This document shows positions 54,549 through 63,540 of a stretch of DNA of 64,000 nucleotides, piece after piece; the first letter of the stretch is position 1; each line of letters begins with the position of its first letter. Both the position numbers and the translations under genes were made by a program. The stretch comes from Alphaproteobacteria bacterium (GTDB lineage: Bacteria; Pseudomonadota; Alphaproteobacteria; Micavibrionales; Micavibrionaceae), in the NCBI GenBank assembly GCA_021776025.1, contig JAJFGR010000007.1, positions 558,001 through 622,000 on the forward strand, in the 5' to 3' direction. Under the pieces are notes generated by a model that worked only from the letters and a program-made list of their open reading frames with translations, was not told where the DNA came from and searched no databases.

Positions 54549-55436
54549 TTACTCCTCTTCTTTCTTAATAAAACGCTGCAAAGGACTGAGCTCCTGATAA
54601 GTCAAAACCGATCCAGGGTCTTTAATCTGCTGATCCAGATCAACATATAAATTATCAATTAAATCCTCAACATCGTCACCAGGAAGCGGTGCAGCCACAC
54701 AACATGACACAGATAACGGTCTTTGTTTACCATCAACGGTATAGACCTCTGCAGCCTTCTCTAAAATATCTCTGAGGCGTTCAAGCGCTTTTTGTCCTCC
54801 AACTATATCAGATTGTTTTAAGCACATAATGAAATGATCGCGGCTCACACGATAAGCGTCATCATAAGAACGTAGGCTGCTTAACACGAAACCCGCAACG
54901 GTTTTTACCGTGGCATCAGCTTTTTCTTCGCCAAGGCTTTCCTCAACAGCTTTAAAGTCATCAATGCGCGCCAGACCAATACAGAACGGCCAGCCCTCGC
55001 GGGATAAACGCTCCATCTCAATCGCGAGATCTGCATCGATGACCGCATTGTTTTTCAAACCGGTAAGAATATCCAAACCACCTTCTTCAAGCACAACAGC
55101 CTGACAGAAACCATGCAGAGCAGCGATGAGCGTTCTAAACTTTTCCGAAAGGTCCGCAAAACTTGCAGGGTCAGACTCTTTATTTAAAGAGGAAATTTCT
55201 TGGATTAAGTCATTATGCTGAATAAGGAGCCGGTCCTTTTCTTCAGTATAACGCCCTTCAATATCTATTTTTTCAAATGAAACTTTTTTCAACCAGTTTA
55301 TAAAAACTTCGGGTACAGGGTGCTTGTGCGCATCGCAGAAAACATGCAGGACAACGCTGGAAAACCAAGCCTGATATTCATCCAGAACTTCACCGAGGAT
55401 ATTAAACTTTTGGTCGTGTGTGTAACTTATAGCCAT
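54549..55436 (-). CDS. degenerate GGDEF-domain protein with conserved I-site
   Basis: A 295-residue soluble protein. The N-terminal 115 residues are helical and unassigned. From about 122 a GGDEF fold is clear (L-D-I-L-T-G-L-K-N, A-R-I-D-D-F-K). The active-site motif, normally GGDEF, reads S-R-D-H-F (198-202); the first metal aspartate is replaced by Arg157. Cyclase activity is therefore unlikely. The inhibitory site R-x-x-D is intact (R189-S-Y-D192, five residues ahead), as in c-di-GMP-binding receptor GGDEF proteins such as PopA. Located 28 bp upstream of the PAS kinase gene. Confidence 0.82.
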   Translation of the reverse strand: MAISYTHDQKFNILGEVLDEYQAWFSSVVLHVFCDAHKHPVPEVFINWLKKVSFEKIDIEGRYTEEKDRLLIQHNDLIQEISSLNKESDPASFADLSEKFRTLIAALHGFCQAVVLEEGGLDILTGLKNNAVIDADLAIEMERLSREGWPFCIGLARIDDFKAVEESLGEEKADATVKTVAGFVLSSLRSYDDAYRVSRDHFIMCLKQSDIVGGQKALERLRDILEKAAEVYTVDGKQRPLSVSCCVAAPLPGDDVEDLIDNLYVDLDQQIKDPGSVLTYQELSPLQRFIKKEEE

Positions 55437-55527
55437 TGCGTTATTTGCGTCTTCTCGTTGCCCAACATATCTTATAGGTTATAGCTCAATCCTATTGATT
55501 TGGTTAATAAAAACAGAAAGTTCTTAC

Positions 55528-56709
55528 TTAAGAAAGCCATTCTTTTTCGAGACTGTCCAGCGTTCCTGCTTGAATGGCGTCGCGAACCTCGCGCATGAGG
55601 CGGTTGATAGTGGCTACGTTATGTTGCGCCAGAAGCTGCATACCAAGGATTTCCCCCGCTTTGAACAGGTGATGGATATAGGCTTTTGAGTACTCGGTTG
55701 AGGCCGAAACGCGGTTTTCTTCATCAAGCGGCGTATGGTCGTCACGATATTTAGCATTTTTCAGGTTAATTGTTTCACCCGGCTGGCCTTTCATCAGGGC
55801 TGTACCATGACGAGCCAGGCGCGTGGGGATTACGCAATCAAACGTATCCACGCCGAGACGTACGAATTTGAAAACATCCTTCATCTGGCCAATACCGAGA
55901 AAATGCACAGGGCGATCAGGATGCGCGTGCGGCAGGCTAGCGGCCACAACCGTTTCCATTTCTTCTTCGCTACCGCCAAGACAGCCGCCAAGAGCTGTGC
56001 CGAAGAAATCACGATCTTTGGTATATTCCGCTGAAATTTTCCGCAAATCAGAGTGAACGCCGCCCTGAATAATACCGTAAAGCCCTTGGGCTCCATTATC
56101 GTGACGCTCAAACTCGGCAAGGCAGCGATCACCCCAGCGCATCGACATCTCCATTGAACGCGCCGTGTAGTCTTTATCGACGTGATAAGGCGTACATTCA
56201 TCGAACTGCATCAACAGATCAGCGCCGAGCTTACGCTGGATCTCCATCGAGCTTTCCGGAGTGAGTTTGATTTTATGACCATCAACGTAGGAACGAAACA
56301 CGCAGCCCTCCTCATTCATACTGATCAGGCTTTTATTGTCATGCTTGCCTTGGTTTTTGCCTTTAATCTCATTGGCCATTGTCCCCTCGCCCAGCGAAAA
56401 CACCTGAAAGCCGCCGCTATCGGTTAGCATCGGGCCATTCCAGTTCATGAATTTATGGAGGCCTCCGGCCTTTTCAATTAAATCTGCGCCCGGTTGGAGC
56501 ATGAGGTGATAGGTGTTGGCGAGGATAATATCGGTCTGCGCCTCTATCATTTGCGCCGGGCTGAGTGCCTTAATCGCAGCCTTTGTCCCGCAGAAAATGT
56601 AATTCGGCGTTTGAATCTCGCCATGCGGAGTTTTGAGCACACCAACCCGCGCACCGGATTTATCCTTGTGCGTAATATCAAAGCTGAAATTTGGGTAATT
56701 AAGTGTCAT
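55528..56709 (-). CDS. tgt: tRNA-guanine transglycosylase lacking zinc cysteines
   Basis: A 393-residue TIM-barrel enzyme that inserts a queuosine precursor at G34. The general base Asp97 (T-D-S-G-G-F-Q) and nucleophile Asp291 (F-D-C-V-I-P-T-R) are present. The zinc-site motif C-x-C-x2-C is replaced: N332, V334 and S337 stand where cysteines are expected, in E-N-R-V-S-A-S, before the conserved Y-S-K-A-Y-I-H-H-L; the fourth ligand His363 (Q-H-N) remains. There is also a Lys/Asn-rich insert around residues 111-131. It lies 66 bp downstream of rpmB. Confidence 0.9.
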   Translation of the reverse strand: MTLNYPNFSFDITHKDKSGARVGVLKTPHGEIQTPNYIFCGTKAAIKALSPAQMIEAQTDIILANTYHLMLQPGADLIEKAGGLHKFMNWNGPMLTDSGGFQVFSLGEGTMANEIKGKNQGKHDNKSLISMNEEGCVFRSYVDGHKIKLTPESSMEIQRKLGADLLMQFDECTPYHVDKDYTARSMEMSMRWGDRCLAEFERHDNGAQGLYGIIQGGVHSDLRKISAEYTKDRDFFGTALGGCLGGSEEEMETVVAASLPHAHPDRPVHFLGIGQMKDVFKFVRLGVDTFDCVIPTRLARHGTALMKGQPGETINLKNAKYRDDHTPLDEENRVSASTEYSKAYIHHLFKAGEILGMQLLAQHNVATINRLMREVRDAIQAGTLDSLEKEWLS

Positions 56710-56724
56710 TCTTCTTTATCCAAT

Positions 56725-56750
56725 AAAAAACCCGCCATCATCTGGCGGGC
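56725..56750 (-). terminator. rho-independent terminator after rpmB
   Basis: On the minus strand CCCGCCA pairs with TGGCGGG around a 5-nt loop (56731-56749), followed by six T (56725-56730). It lies between rpmB and tgt, so tgt has its own promoter or depends on read-through. Confidence 0.9.
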
Positions 56751-56775
56751 ATCTTAAATGCTTATTTGCGAAAAC

Positions 56776-57069
56776 TTAAGCGGCTTTTGCGGCTTGCTTC
56801 TTTTCGACCTGAGCTTTTACCGGGCGCAATACAGGGTCAAGCTTGGTTTTAGCCGTAGAGGTCAGGAATTTATCAAATCCACCTTTATGCTCAACAGTGC
56901 GCAGACCAGCTGAACTGACCTTAACTTTAACCCATTTCGCCAAAATTTCGCTGTACAGGCTAGTGTCCTGAATGTTTGGCAAGAATTTACGGCGCGTTCT
57001 ATTCTTCGCGTGGGATACATTGTTCCCACTCATTGGCGCTTTTCCAGTAATCATACAACGACGGCTCAT
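56776..57069 (-). CDS. rpmB: 50S ribosomal protein L28
   Basis: A 97-residue ribosomal protein. The N-terminal S-R-R-C-M-I-T-G-K-A-P-M-S-G-N-N-V-S-H-A block and K-N-R-T-R-R-K-F-L-P-N are diagnostic. The C-terminal extension rich in Lys/Ala matches alphaproteobacterial L28. AAGGA lies eight nt upstream of the ATG. Confidence 0.97.
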   Translation of the reverse strand: MSRRCMITGKAPMSGNNVSHAKNRTRRKFLPNIQDTSLYSEILAKWVKVKVSSAGLRTVEHKGGFDKFLTSTAKTKLDPVLRPVKAQVEKKQAAKAA

Positions 57070-57107
57070 AGCCCGATTCCTTTATATCTAGAGTTATTCT
57101 GGTGCGG

Positions 57108-57137
57108 AAAATAGTCGAAATAGACTCTATAAGTCAA
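57108..57137 (-). promoter_or_regulatory. candidate rpmB promoter
   Basis: On the minus strand TTGACT (complement of 57132-57137) and TATTTT (complement of 57108-57113) are 18 bp apart, about 39 bp before the rpmB ATG. Confidence 0.5.
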
Positions 57138-57146
57138 GCTATAAAT

Positions 57147-58175
57147 CTACAGAAGCAGCCCACCCCACATATAGGCCCCGAGCAAAGAGGCAATAAAGAG
57201 GATGTGGGCGATGACATTGATATAGATAGCGCGGCGTAAATGTTTGTGATCAAGCTGCGCTGTGGCTCCTTCCGGGCCAACCCATTCGCCTTTCAGCGCC
57301 ACGCCGGACAGATCCTGCACAGCTCCACCCAGCGAGACATTTAACGCCCATGCGAGGGCGGATAACGGTGCGCCACCCTGTTCATAGGGGCTGCGGTTTT
57401 TATGCCCCAGCCATGACTCCAAACCCTTATGGAGCCTAGCTGTTGGCGTAAATGTTGAAGCCAATGTGATAAAAATAGCGGAGAATAACGACGGAATCAT
57501 GCCCATGAGCCGTTCCAGAGCAAGCGGCACTATGCCGAAACCGGCGCCGAGGCCATTCTTACCAAAGCGCCAACTGGCCAGCGCCAGCGCACTATAGATA
57601 CAGGCCGCCGGGAAACCACCGATGAAAAACCACAAGGCAGGGGCAACAAGCCCCTTATCAAAGCTGCGAGCACTTAAAGCCATTGCGGTGCGCGTTACAC
57701 CGAAATCATCTCCAGCGGCCAAGTTAACGCGGGAGCTTCGGGCAATCGCGTAATATACCCCTTCGACAACTTTGTCCTGCTCCATGGCGAAATACAGCCT
57801 GAGCAAGGAAAACCATATGCTTCCGGCGGTGAATAGCAGTGAGAGCAAAAGAACCTGCGTCACGCCATAGGCCGGCTCTATTATACTCAGCTCTGCAAAA
57901 ATCTTTCCGGTAAGGGCCGCGATAAAAACCATAAAGGACGCTGTCATGAACCCTCTAAAGACAAGATCGGCCTTGGGCCGGTTTGGGCGATCCATACGCT
58001 CCCCCAGCTTGCCGAACAGAATATCAAACACCTGCCAGAGAAAGGGGTAAGCGTTGCCGGCCAGTGGCCCGGAGACCATCCCCACAATTGAGCAGAGCAG
58101 CATCGCCAATAGAATCACCGGAATACGGTCTACATCCATGAGCTGCGCATGCCATTGTATAAGAAAGTTTTCCAT
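57147..58175 (-). CDS. CobD/CbiB-like membrane protein
   Basis: A 342-residue polytopic membrane protein whose C-terminal two thirds resemble adenosylcobinamide-phosphate synthase (CobD/CbiB): S-F-D-K-G-L-V-A-P-A-L-W-F-F-I-G-G-F-P-A-A then S-P-Y-E-Q-G-G-A-P-L-S-A-L-A-W-A-L-N-V-S-L-G-G. In true CobD the latter is usually D-S-P-N-A-G-x-P-E-A-A-M-A; the D/N/A are not kept. No other cobalamin genes are nearby, so it may be a paralogue with another role. Divergent from phaZ. Confidence 0.75.
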   Translation of the reverse strand: MENFLIQWHAQLMDVDRIPVILLAMLLCSIVGMVSGPLAGNAYPFLWQVFDILFGKLGERMDRPNRPKADLVFRGFMTASFMVFIAALTGKIFAELSIIEPAYGVTQVLLLSLLFTAGSIWFSLLRLYFAMEQDKVVEGVYYAIARSSRVNLAAGDDFGVTRTAMALSARSFDKGLVAPALWFFIGGFPAACIYSALALASWRFGKNGLGAGFGIVPLALERLMGMIPSLFSAIFITLASTFTPTARLHKGLESWLGHKNRSPYEQGGAPLSALAWALNVSLGGAVQDLSGVALKGEWVGPEGATAQLDHKHLRRAIYINVIAHILFIASLLGAYMWGGLLL

Positions 58176-58295
58176 TTGGGGTTACGGACCTATTTATTGT
58201 GCATTGCGGTATTTTTAGTGTAAAATGGAAGTATATAGGATGATATGCTTTTTATAAAGTGTAAGAAATCTACTGAAGAATCTGGGGAAACAAGC

Positions 58296-59678
58296 ATGCT
58301 TTACCATCTACATGAGCTTCAACACGCTCTTTCAACGCCGATGCGTTTACAGGCAGAATTGATGCGTAGCGCGTTTCAAAACCCTTGGAACCCTATGTCG
58401 CACACCCAAGCGGGGCGCAAAATTGCAGCATCAGCAGAGATGATAGAGCGGGCAACGCGGCGCTTTGGTCGGCCAAATTTTGAATTGAACGAAACCCGCA
58501 TTGACGGACGCAAAGTTGAGGTTGTTGAAGAAACAATTGTCGAAAAGCCGTTTTGTCGGCTTTTGAATTTTCAGCGTAAAACGAAACGGAAAGACCCCAC
58601 CGTTTTGCTTGTTGCTCCGATGTCGGGGCATTATGCGACGTTGCTGCGCGGAACTGTGGAATCTCTGCTACCACACCACAATGTTTATGTGACCGATTGG
58701 GAGGATACGCGGCAGGTTGCCATGAAAGATGGCGAATTTAGTCTGGATACTTATATTACCTATCTTCGTGAGTTTATGAGCCTTTTGGGGCCGCAAACTC
58801 ATCTCATTGGTGTTTGTCAGCCGGTTGTGCCTGTTTTGGCGGCGGTTTCGCTTATGGCCTCTGAAGATGACCCGAACCAGCCGCTGAGCATGACTCTTAT
58901 GGGCGGCCCGATTGATACGCGGGTTTCAAAAACCGAAGTGACGGAGCTGGCTGAAACCCGGCCGCTTAAATGGTTTGAGCAAAGTGTTCTCTATGATGTG
59001 CCGTTTTATTACCCGGGTGCGCACCGCAAAGTTTACCCCGGCTTTTTGCAACTGGGCGGGTTTATGTCGATGAATCTTGATCGGCATGTTGGCTCCTTTA
59101 TGAAATTTTATTCTCATTTGGTCGAGGGTGATGGTGATAGCGCCGATGCGCACCGTAAATTTTATAATGAGTATTTATCCGTGATGGATATTCCGGCGGA
59201 GTTTTATCTGCAAACCGTTGAAACTGTTTTTCAGAGGCATTTGTTGCCCCGCGGCCTGATGAAATGGCGCGATCCGCTATCGGGAGAGCTGGTTGATGTG
59301 GCCCCGAAAGATATTCAGCGCACCGCGCTGCTGACCATCGAAGGTGAGCTGGATGATATATCCGCCCGCGGGCAGACCACAGCGGCGCATGAACTGTGCT
59401 ATTCCCTGCCCCAAAGCAAGCAATACCACCATTTTCAGGAAGAATGCGGGCATTATGGTATTTTTAATGGGCGGCGCTGGCGAGAACAAATAATGCCACG
59501 CGTGCGGCATTTCATCCGTGAATTTGACCCGAAGGTTGACCCCATTCCGAAGAAAGATTTGGCGAAAGTGCCCGACCTTTCGCCGCCGCGTTACAATCGC
59601 GACACCCACGGCGTTGCGGCTGTTCGGCGCTGGGTGAAAGAAAACCGCGCAGAAAATTACAAAGAAACCATCGATTAG
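58296..59678 (+). CDS. phaZ: intracellular polyhydroxyalkanoate depolymerase
   Basis: A 460-residue PHB depolymerase of the intracellular PhaZ type. The start M-L-Y-H-L-H-E-L-Q is typical and has GGGGA upstream; an ATG at 58245 would add 17 atypical residues. The lipase-box-like G-V-C-Q-P holds the catalytic Cys174; C-terminal E-C-G-H-Y-G-I-F-N-G supplies the histidine. It mobilises stored polyester granules. No PHA synthase is in the window. Confidence 0.92.
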   Translation: MLYHLHELQHALSTPMRLQAELMRSAFQNPWNPMSHTQAGRKIAASAEMIERATRRFGRPNFELNETRIDGRKVEVVEETIVEKPFCRLLNFQRKTKRKDPTVLLVAPMSGHYATLLRGTVESLLPHHNVYVTDWEDTRQVAMKDGEFSLDTYITYLREFMSLLGPQTHLIGVCQPVVPVLAAVSLMASEDDPNQPLSMTLMGGPIDTRVSKTEVTELAETRPLKWFEQSVLYDVPFYYPGAHRKVYPGFLQLGGFMSMNLDRHVGSFMKFYSHLVEGDGDSADAHRKFYNEYLSVMDIPAEFYLQTVETVFQRHLLPRGLMKWRDPLSGELVDVAPKDIQRTALLTIEGELDDISARGQTTAAHELCYSLPQSKQYHHFQEECGHYGIFNGRRWREQIMPRVRHFIREFDPKVDPIPKKDLAKVPDLSPPRYNRDTHGVAAVRRWVKENRAENYKETID

Positions 59679-59731
59679 ACAAAAATCTTCACATTTTCAG
59701 GATTGCTTTTGATTCGGCGTAGGCCTAGTGT

Positions 59732-60454
59732 ATGGATATGCTCCTAAGACGAAGTGACAGCTTTCCACCTTATGTGACGTTGAAGCGCAGCAAGCGCGCA
59801 CGGCGGCTAGCCTTGCGTCTGGACCCTAAAGACCGGACATTTCACTTAGTTGTCCCCGCCCGCATGAGCCTTAAAAAGGCCGAACGCTTTGCCGAAGAGC
59901 ATGACAGCTGGATGGTTGATAAGCTTATGGAGTTGCCGGAGCCTGTTCCGTTTGAATATGGCACAGTTCTGCCGATTTTGGGGAAAAACCGCCGGATACA
60001 CATCTTCTATGATAAGACCTTAAGAAAAACCTTTATAGACTTGAAAGATAAAGAACTTTTGGTCACCACTAATAAAGAAGACCCTTCTGGCCGGATTGAA
60101 CGCCACCTGAAGAAACTGGCGAAAGAAGAATTGCACGAGCTGGCGATCGAAAAAGCCGCGATGATCCGCAAAACAGTGAAAACCGTGAGTACGCGCGATA
60201 CCAAGAGCCGCTGGGGCTCTTGTAGCTCGGATGGCAATTTATCCTTCTCATGGCGCTTGCTATTCGCGCCCTATGAAGCGCTCGATTACGTTGTGGCGCA
60301 TGAAGTGGCGCACCTGAAATATATGGATCACTCCAATAATTTCTGGCATTTATGCCGGGATCTCTCTGAAGATTTCTTTGAAGGGGAATACTGGATGCGT
60401 GAGCATGGGCACGAGCTGATGCGTTACGGCGTTTCTCAAGACGGATTATTCTGA
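59732..60454 (+). CDS. YgjP/DUF45 family zinc metalloprotease
   Basis: A 240-residue cytoplasmic protein of the YgjP (M48-related) family. The metal motif is V-A-H-E-V-A-H-L-K-Y-M-D-H-S-x2-F-W, and the upstream S-R-W-G-S-C-S-S-D-G-N-L-S-F-S-W block is characteristic. The physiological substrate is unknown. Its 3' end overlaps convergent ruvX by 19 bp. Confidence 0.9.
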   Translation: MDMLLRRSDSFPPYVTLKRSKRARRLALRLDPKDRTFHLVVPARMSLKKAERFAEEHDSWMVDKLMELPEPVPFEYGTVLPILGKNRRIHIFYDKTLRKTFIDLKDKELLVTTNKEDPSGRIERHLKKLAKEELHELAIEKAAMIRKTVKTVSTRDTKSRWGSCSSDGNLSFSWRLLFAPYEALDYVVAHEVAHLKYMDHSNNFWHLCRDLSEDFFEGEYWMREHGHELMRYGVSQDGLF

Positions 60455-60927
60455 ATATAATCAATCGCCCCTTGCAAAATCACCTGCGCCGCAAGCTTAT
60501 CTATGAGGCCGGAAGCCTTTGCTTCTGCTTTAGTTTTTCGTTTTTGAACTTGTTTATCCACAAACTCTTCCACCGAAACTGTGGATAACCTCTCATCCCA
60601 AAGAGCAATCCAAGCATCGCCACCTAGAGACCGCTGCATTTCATCGGCGAAATCACGAACGCTTTGCGCGCGCGTGCCCTCGCTGCCATCCATATTGACG
60701 GGATAACCCAGAACAAACCCTCCAACCTCATATTCCGCGATGACAGCTTTAAGCTCCTCCATATCCTTGGTGAATTTGGTGCGTTTGATGGTTTGCAATG
60801 GCGTGGCGATACTCTGATCGGGATTGGCAAGCGCCAGACCAATCGTCTTTTTGCCAACATCTAGCCCTAAAAGAGCCGTGCCCTTGGGACAGCCCTCAAC
60901 TACATCTTTTAATAAACCTATACTCAT
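60436..60927 (-). CDS. ruvX: putative Holliday junction resolvase / pre-16S rRNA nuclease (RuvX/YqgF)
   Basis: A 163-residue RNase H-fold nuclease. The first acidic residue is in L-L-G-L-D-V-G-K-K-T-I-G-L-A; E-x-x-x-F-V-L-G-Y-P-V-N-M-D-G-S-E-G; D-E-R-L-S-T and a C-terminal aspartate (G-L-I-D-K-L-A-A-Q-V-I-L) complete the family pattern. ATG 60927 is preferred; a TTG at 60939 is in frame. Two DnaA-box-like 9-mers fall inside the gene. Divergent from gatC. Confidence 0.92.
   Translation of the reverse strand: MSIGLLKDVVEGCPKGTALLGLDVGKKTIGLALANPDQSIATPLQTIKRTKFTKDMEELKAVIAEYEVGGFVLGYPVNMDGSEGTRAQSVRDFADEMQRSLGGDAWIALWDERLSTVSVEEFVDKQVQKRKTKAEAKASGLIDKLAAQVILQGAIDYIQNNPS
60554..60588. promoter_or_regulatory. 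inverted pair of DnaA-box-like sites inside ruvX
   Basis: TTATCCACA (60554-60562) and TGTGGATAA (60580-60588) form a perfect inverted pair of the DnaA consensus TTATNCACA, 17 bp apart. They are within coding sequence, so their role is doubtful; chance plus codon use may explain them. Confidence 0.25.
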
Positions 60928-61017
60928 AAAAATTCCCAAAAGCTTTCGAGGGCTAAAAACCCCATTGTGTCTTTCTCTCTTCCTGTTTAAAACAAATGGC
61001 TTAAGAAAGGAATATCA

Positions 61018-61314
61018 ATGTCTCTGGATGAAAAAACAGTTCGTAAAGTTGCCCGGCTGGCGAATATTGAAATCGCCGATGAAGATATCGAGCGTATCGG
61101 CACGGAGCTCTCCGGCATTTTGGCCTGGGTTGAGCAGCTGAGCGAGGTGGACACTGACAATGTAGAGCCTTTGGCAAACGTTGTGAACATCGAACTGCCC
61201 TTGCGCAAAGATGAAGTCACAGACGGTGATTGCGCCGATAAAGTGCTGGCCAATGCGCCGGAAGAAACCCAAGGATTTTTCGTAGTGCCTAAAATCGTGG
61301 AGCAAGAGTCATGA
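61018..61314 (+). CDS. gatC: aspartyl/glutamyl-tRNA amidotransferase subunit C
   Basis: A 98-residue subunit that stabilises GatA in the GatCAB complex, which converts Glu-tRNA(Gln) or Asp-tRNA(Asn) to the amidated form. Family motifs [33 protein letters not shown] and L-R-K-D-E-V are intact. A good ribosome site (AAAGGA) precedes. It overlaps gatA by 4 bp. Confidence 0.96.
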   Translation: MSLDEKTVRKVARLANIEIADEDIERIGTELSGILAWVEQLSEVDTDNVEPLANVVNIELPLRKDEVTDGDCADKVLANAPEETQGFFVVPKIVEQES

Positions 61315-62801
61315 GTGAACTGACGCATCTCACCATCGATGAAGCACTAACAGGGCTTAAGAATAAAGACTTCACAGCGGTGGAGCTTACCCAAGCGCAT
61401 ATCAGCGCGGTGGAAAATGCGCGGACATTGAATGCTTTTATCGTGGAAACGCCGGAAATTGCGCTTAAACAAGCCAAGGAGAGCGATAAACGTTACGCGG
61501 CCGGTGAAGCTCGCCCGCTCGATGGCATCCCTTTTGCTAATAAGGATTTGTTCTGTACAGACGGTGTACAGACAACAGCGGCGAGTAAAATTCTAGAAGG
61601 TTTTGTCCCGCGCTATGAATCCACGGTTAGCCAGAATTTATTCAATGATGGCGCAGTGATGCTTGGCAAAGCCAACCTTGATCAATTTGCCATGGGTTCA
61701 TCGAATACATCGAGTGCCTATGGCAATGTTGTTAACCCGTGGAAACGCTCTGATGGTTCGAATGCTGAGCTTGTACCCGGTGGCTCTTCCGGCGGCTCTG
61801 CTGCGGCCGTGGCGGCGCGCATTACTATGGGCGCAACAGCAACAGATACGGGCGGGTCTATCCGCCAGCCTGCCGCGTTTTGCGGAATTGCCGGCATTAA
61901 ACCAACATATGGCCGCTGCTCTCGTTGGGGAATTGTCGCATTCGCATCATCTCTGGATACACCGGGCCCATTGGCGCGGACAGTAAAAGACAACGCCCTG
62001 CTCTTAGCATCTATGGCCGGACATGACCCAAAGGATAGTACGTCAGCAAACCGCGATGTCCCTGATTTTGCATCAGCTATGACAGGCGACGTTAAAGGTC
62101 TTAAAATCGGTATCCCCAAAGAATTTAAGCTCGATGGCATGCCAGAAGAGATTGAGAAACTTTGGGAACAAGGGATTGCCTGGCTGAAAGAAGCAGGAGC
62201 CGAAATTGTTGACATCTCCCTGCCCCATACGAAATACGCGCTGCCGACCTATTACATTATCGCTCCGGCGGAGGCTTCGTCCAATCTCGCGCGTTATGAC
62301 GGCGTTCGTTATGGACACCGTTCTTCTGAAGGCGCTAACCTTGATGAGATGTATTCTAAAACCCGCGCCGAAGGTTTCGGGGACGAAGTAAAACGAAGGG
62401 TTATGATTGGTGCATACGTATTATCAGCAGGGTATTATGATGCGTATTACATTAAAGCGCAGAAAGTGCGGCGGTTGATTTTACAGGACTTTGAGAAGGC
62501 CTACGAAACCTGTGATGCGATTTTGACACCAACCGCGCCGTCTGCAGCGTTTGCTATTGGTGAAAATGAAGACGATCCGATTAAGATGTATTTGAACGAC
62601 GTCTTTACAGTGACGGCAAATTTAGCGGGCATTCCGGCAATATCCGTTCCTGCAGGGCTAGATGCGCAAGGCTTGCCACTTGGTTTGCAAATTATCGGCA
62701 AAGCCTGGGATGAAGAGATGGTGTTTAGAGTTGGCGGCGTGATCGAAGAGGCTGCGCAATTCAGCGCTATGCCAAAAGGGCTTACGCAAAAAGCCGCTTA
62801 A
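61311..62801 (+). CDS. gatA: aspartyl/glutamyl-tRNA amidotransferase subunit A
   Basis: A 496-residue amidase-signature enzyme that releases ammonia from glutamine. Ser-cisSer-Lys residues: Lys in F-A-N-K-D-L-F, Gly/Ser loop [13 protein letters not shown], and [11 protein letters not shown]. Length is normal. Coupled to gatC. In most genomes gatB follows directly; here a 702-bp gene is interposed. Confidence 0.97.
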   Translation: MSELTHLTIDEALTGLKNKDFTAVELTQAHISAVENARTLNAFIVETPEIALKQAKESDKRYAAGEARPLDGIPFANKDLFCTDGVQTTAASKILEGFVPRYESTVSQNLFNDGAVMLGKANLDQFAMGSSNTSSAYGNVVNPWKRSDGSNAELVPGGSSGGSAAAVAARITMGATATDTGGSIRQPAAFCGIAGIKPTYGRCSRWGIVAFASSLDTPGPLARTVKDNALLLASMAGHDPKDSTSANRDVPDFASAMTGDVKGLKIGIPKEFKLDGMPEEIEKLWEQGIAWLKEAGAEIVDISLPHTKYALPTYYIIAPAEASSNLARYDGVRYGHRSSEGANLDEMYSKTRAEGFGDEVKRRVMIGAYVLSAGYYDAYYIKAQKVRRLILQDFEKAYETCDAILTPTAPSAAFAIGENEDDPIKMYLNDVFTVTANLAGIPAISVPAGLDAQGLPLGLQIIGKAWDEEMVFRVGGVIEEAAQFSAMPKGLTQKAA

Positions 62802-62814
62802 GGAAAGACAAGCT

Positions 62815-63516
62815 ATGCCTAAAGCTATAAAAATGATGTTTTGTTTATTGGTGATCCTGTTGCTGTCTGGAGCAGGTACTCAGGCTTTGAATGCTGCAGA
62901 GATTTTCAACAAAAAAGAACCTCTACAAGACCAAGCGCAACAAAATTCTGATGAGGGAATTCTTGAGTTGCTGGATGAAGCGCCTGCACCCAGCACAAAG
63001 AAGAAGGCGGCTCCGCCGGAGACCATAAACGATTTTGCCAATTTGTATTACAAGAACTGCACCAAGCAAGAACACCCGATTTTAAAAGGTAAAAGTCTTG
63101 AGCTACTGTGCGGGTGTACGTCGGCGCAAATTCCGCAAAATATGTCGGTGAAACAAATGCGCGACATGCAAGAAAACACGCCCGAAGGAGAGCATCAGCG
63201 TAGCCGCATGCTGCTTTTTGTTTATACCCCGTGCATACAATACCCAACAAAAGCTCTGGTCAGAAAGCAATGCCTAGACAACCCGGAAGTTAAAGCGGGT
63301 ATGAAACAATATAAAAGAGTCTGCGAGTGTCTTGCAGATGGTATGGCGGGCTTTATGAAAGAAGAGGCGCCCAGATACGTAGAAATGGCCATGCGACGTA
63401 ACGGCGCTGATCTGGACCCGCTTCGCATGCTCATGGAAAGCACTCTTTTTGAAGAGAAATCTCAATATTATATGAGGAAATGTGTAACAACACATGAGTT
63501 TGGGATAACCCGCTAA
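62815..63516 (+). CDS. secreted hypothetical protein with two C-x16-C-x-C repeats
   Basis: A 233-residue exported protein lying between gatA (13 bp before) and gatB (24 bp after). A signal peptide covers residues about 1-26 (ends A-L-N-A-A). The mature protein has two matching Cys motifs, one in C-T-K-Q ... L-C-G-C and one in C-L-D-N ... V-C-E-C, each with exactly 16 residues between the first Cys and the C-x-C. Additional cysteines lie between and after them. The pattern implies disulfides or metal binding in the periplasm. I know no family; role is unknown. Confidence 0.75.
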   Translation: MPKAIKMMFCLLVILLLSGAGTQALNAAEIFNKKEPLQDQAQQNSDEGILELLDEAPAPSTKKKAAPPETINDFANLYYKNCTKQEHPILKGKSLELLCGCTSAQIPQNMSVKQMRDMQENTPEGEHQRSRMLLFVYTPCIQYPTKALVRKQCLDNPEVKAGMKQYKRVCECLADGMAGFMKEEAPRYVEMAMRRNGADLDPLRMLMESTLFEEKSQYYMRKCVTTHEFGITR

Positions 63517-63540
63517 CCTTCGGAAGAGGACTTTAAAGAA

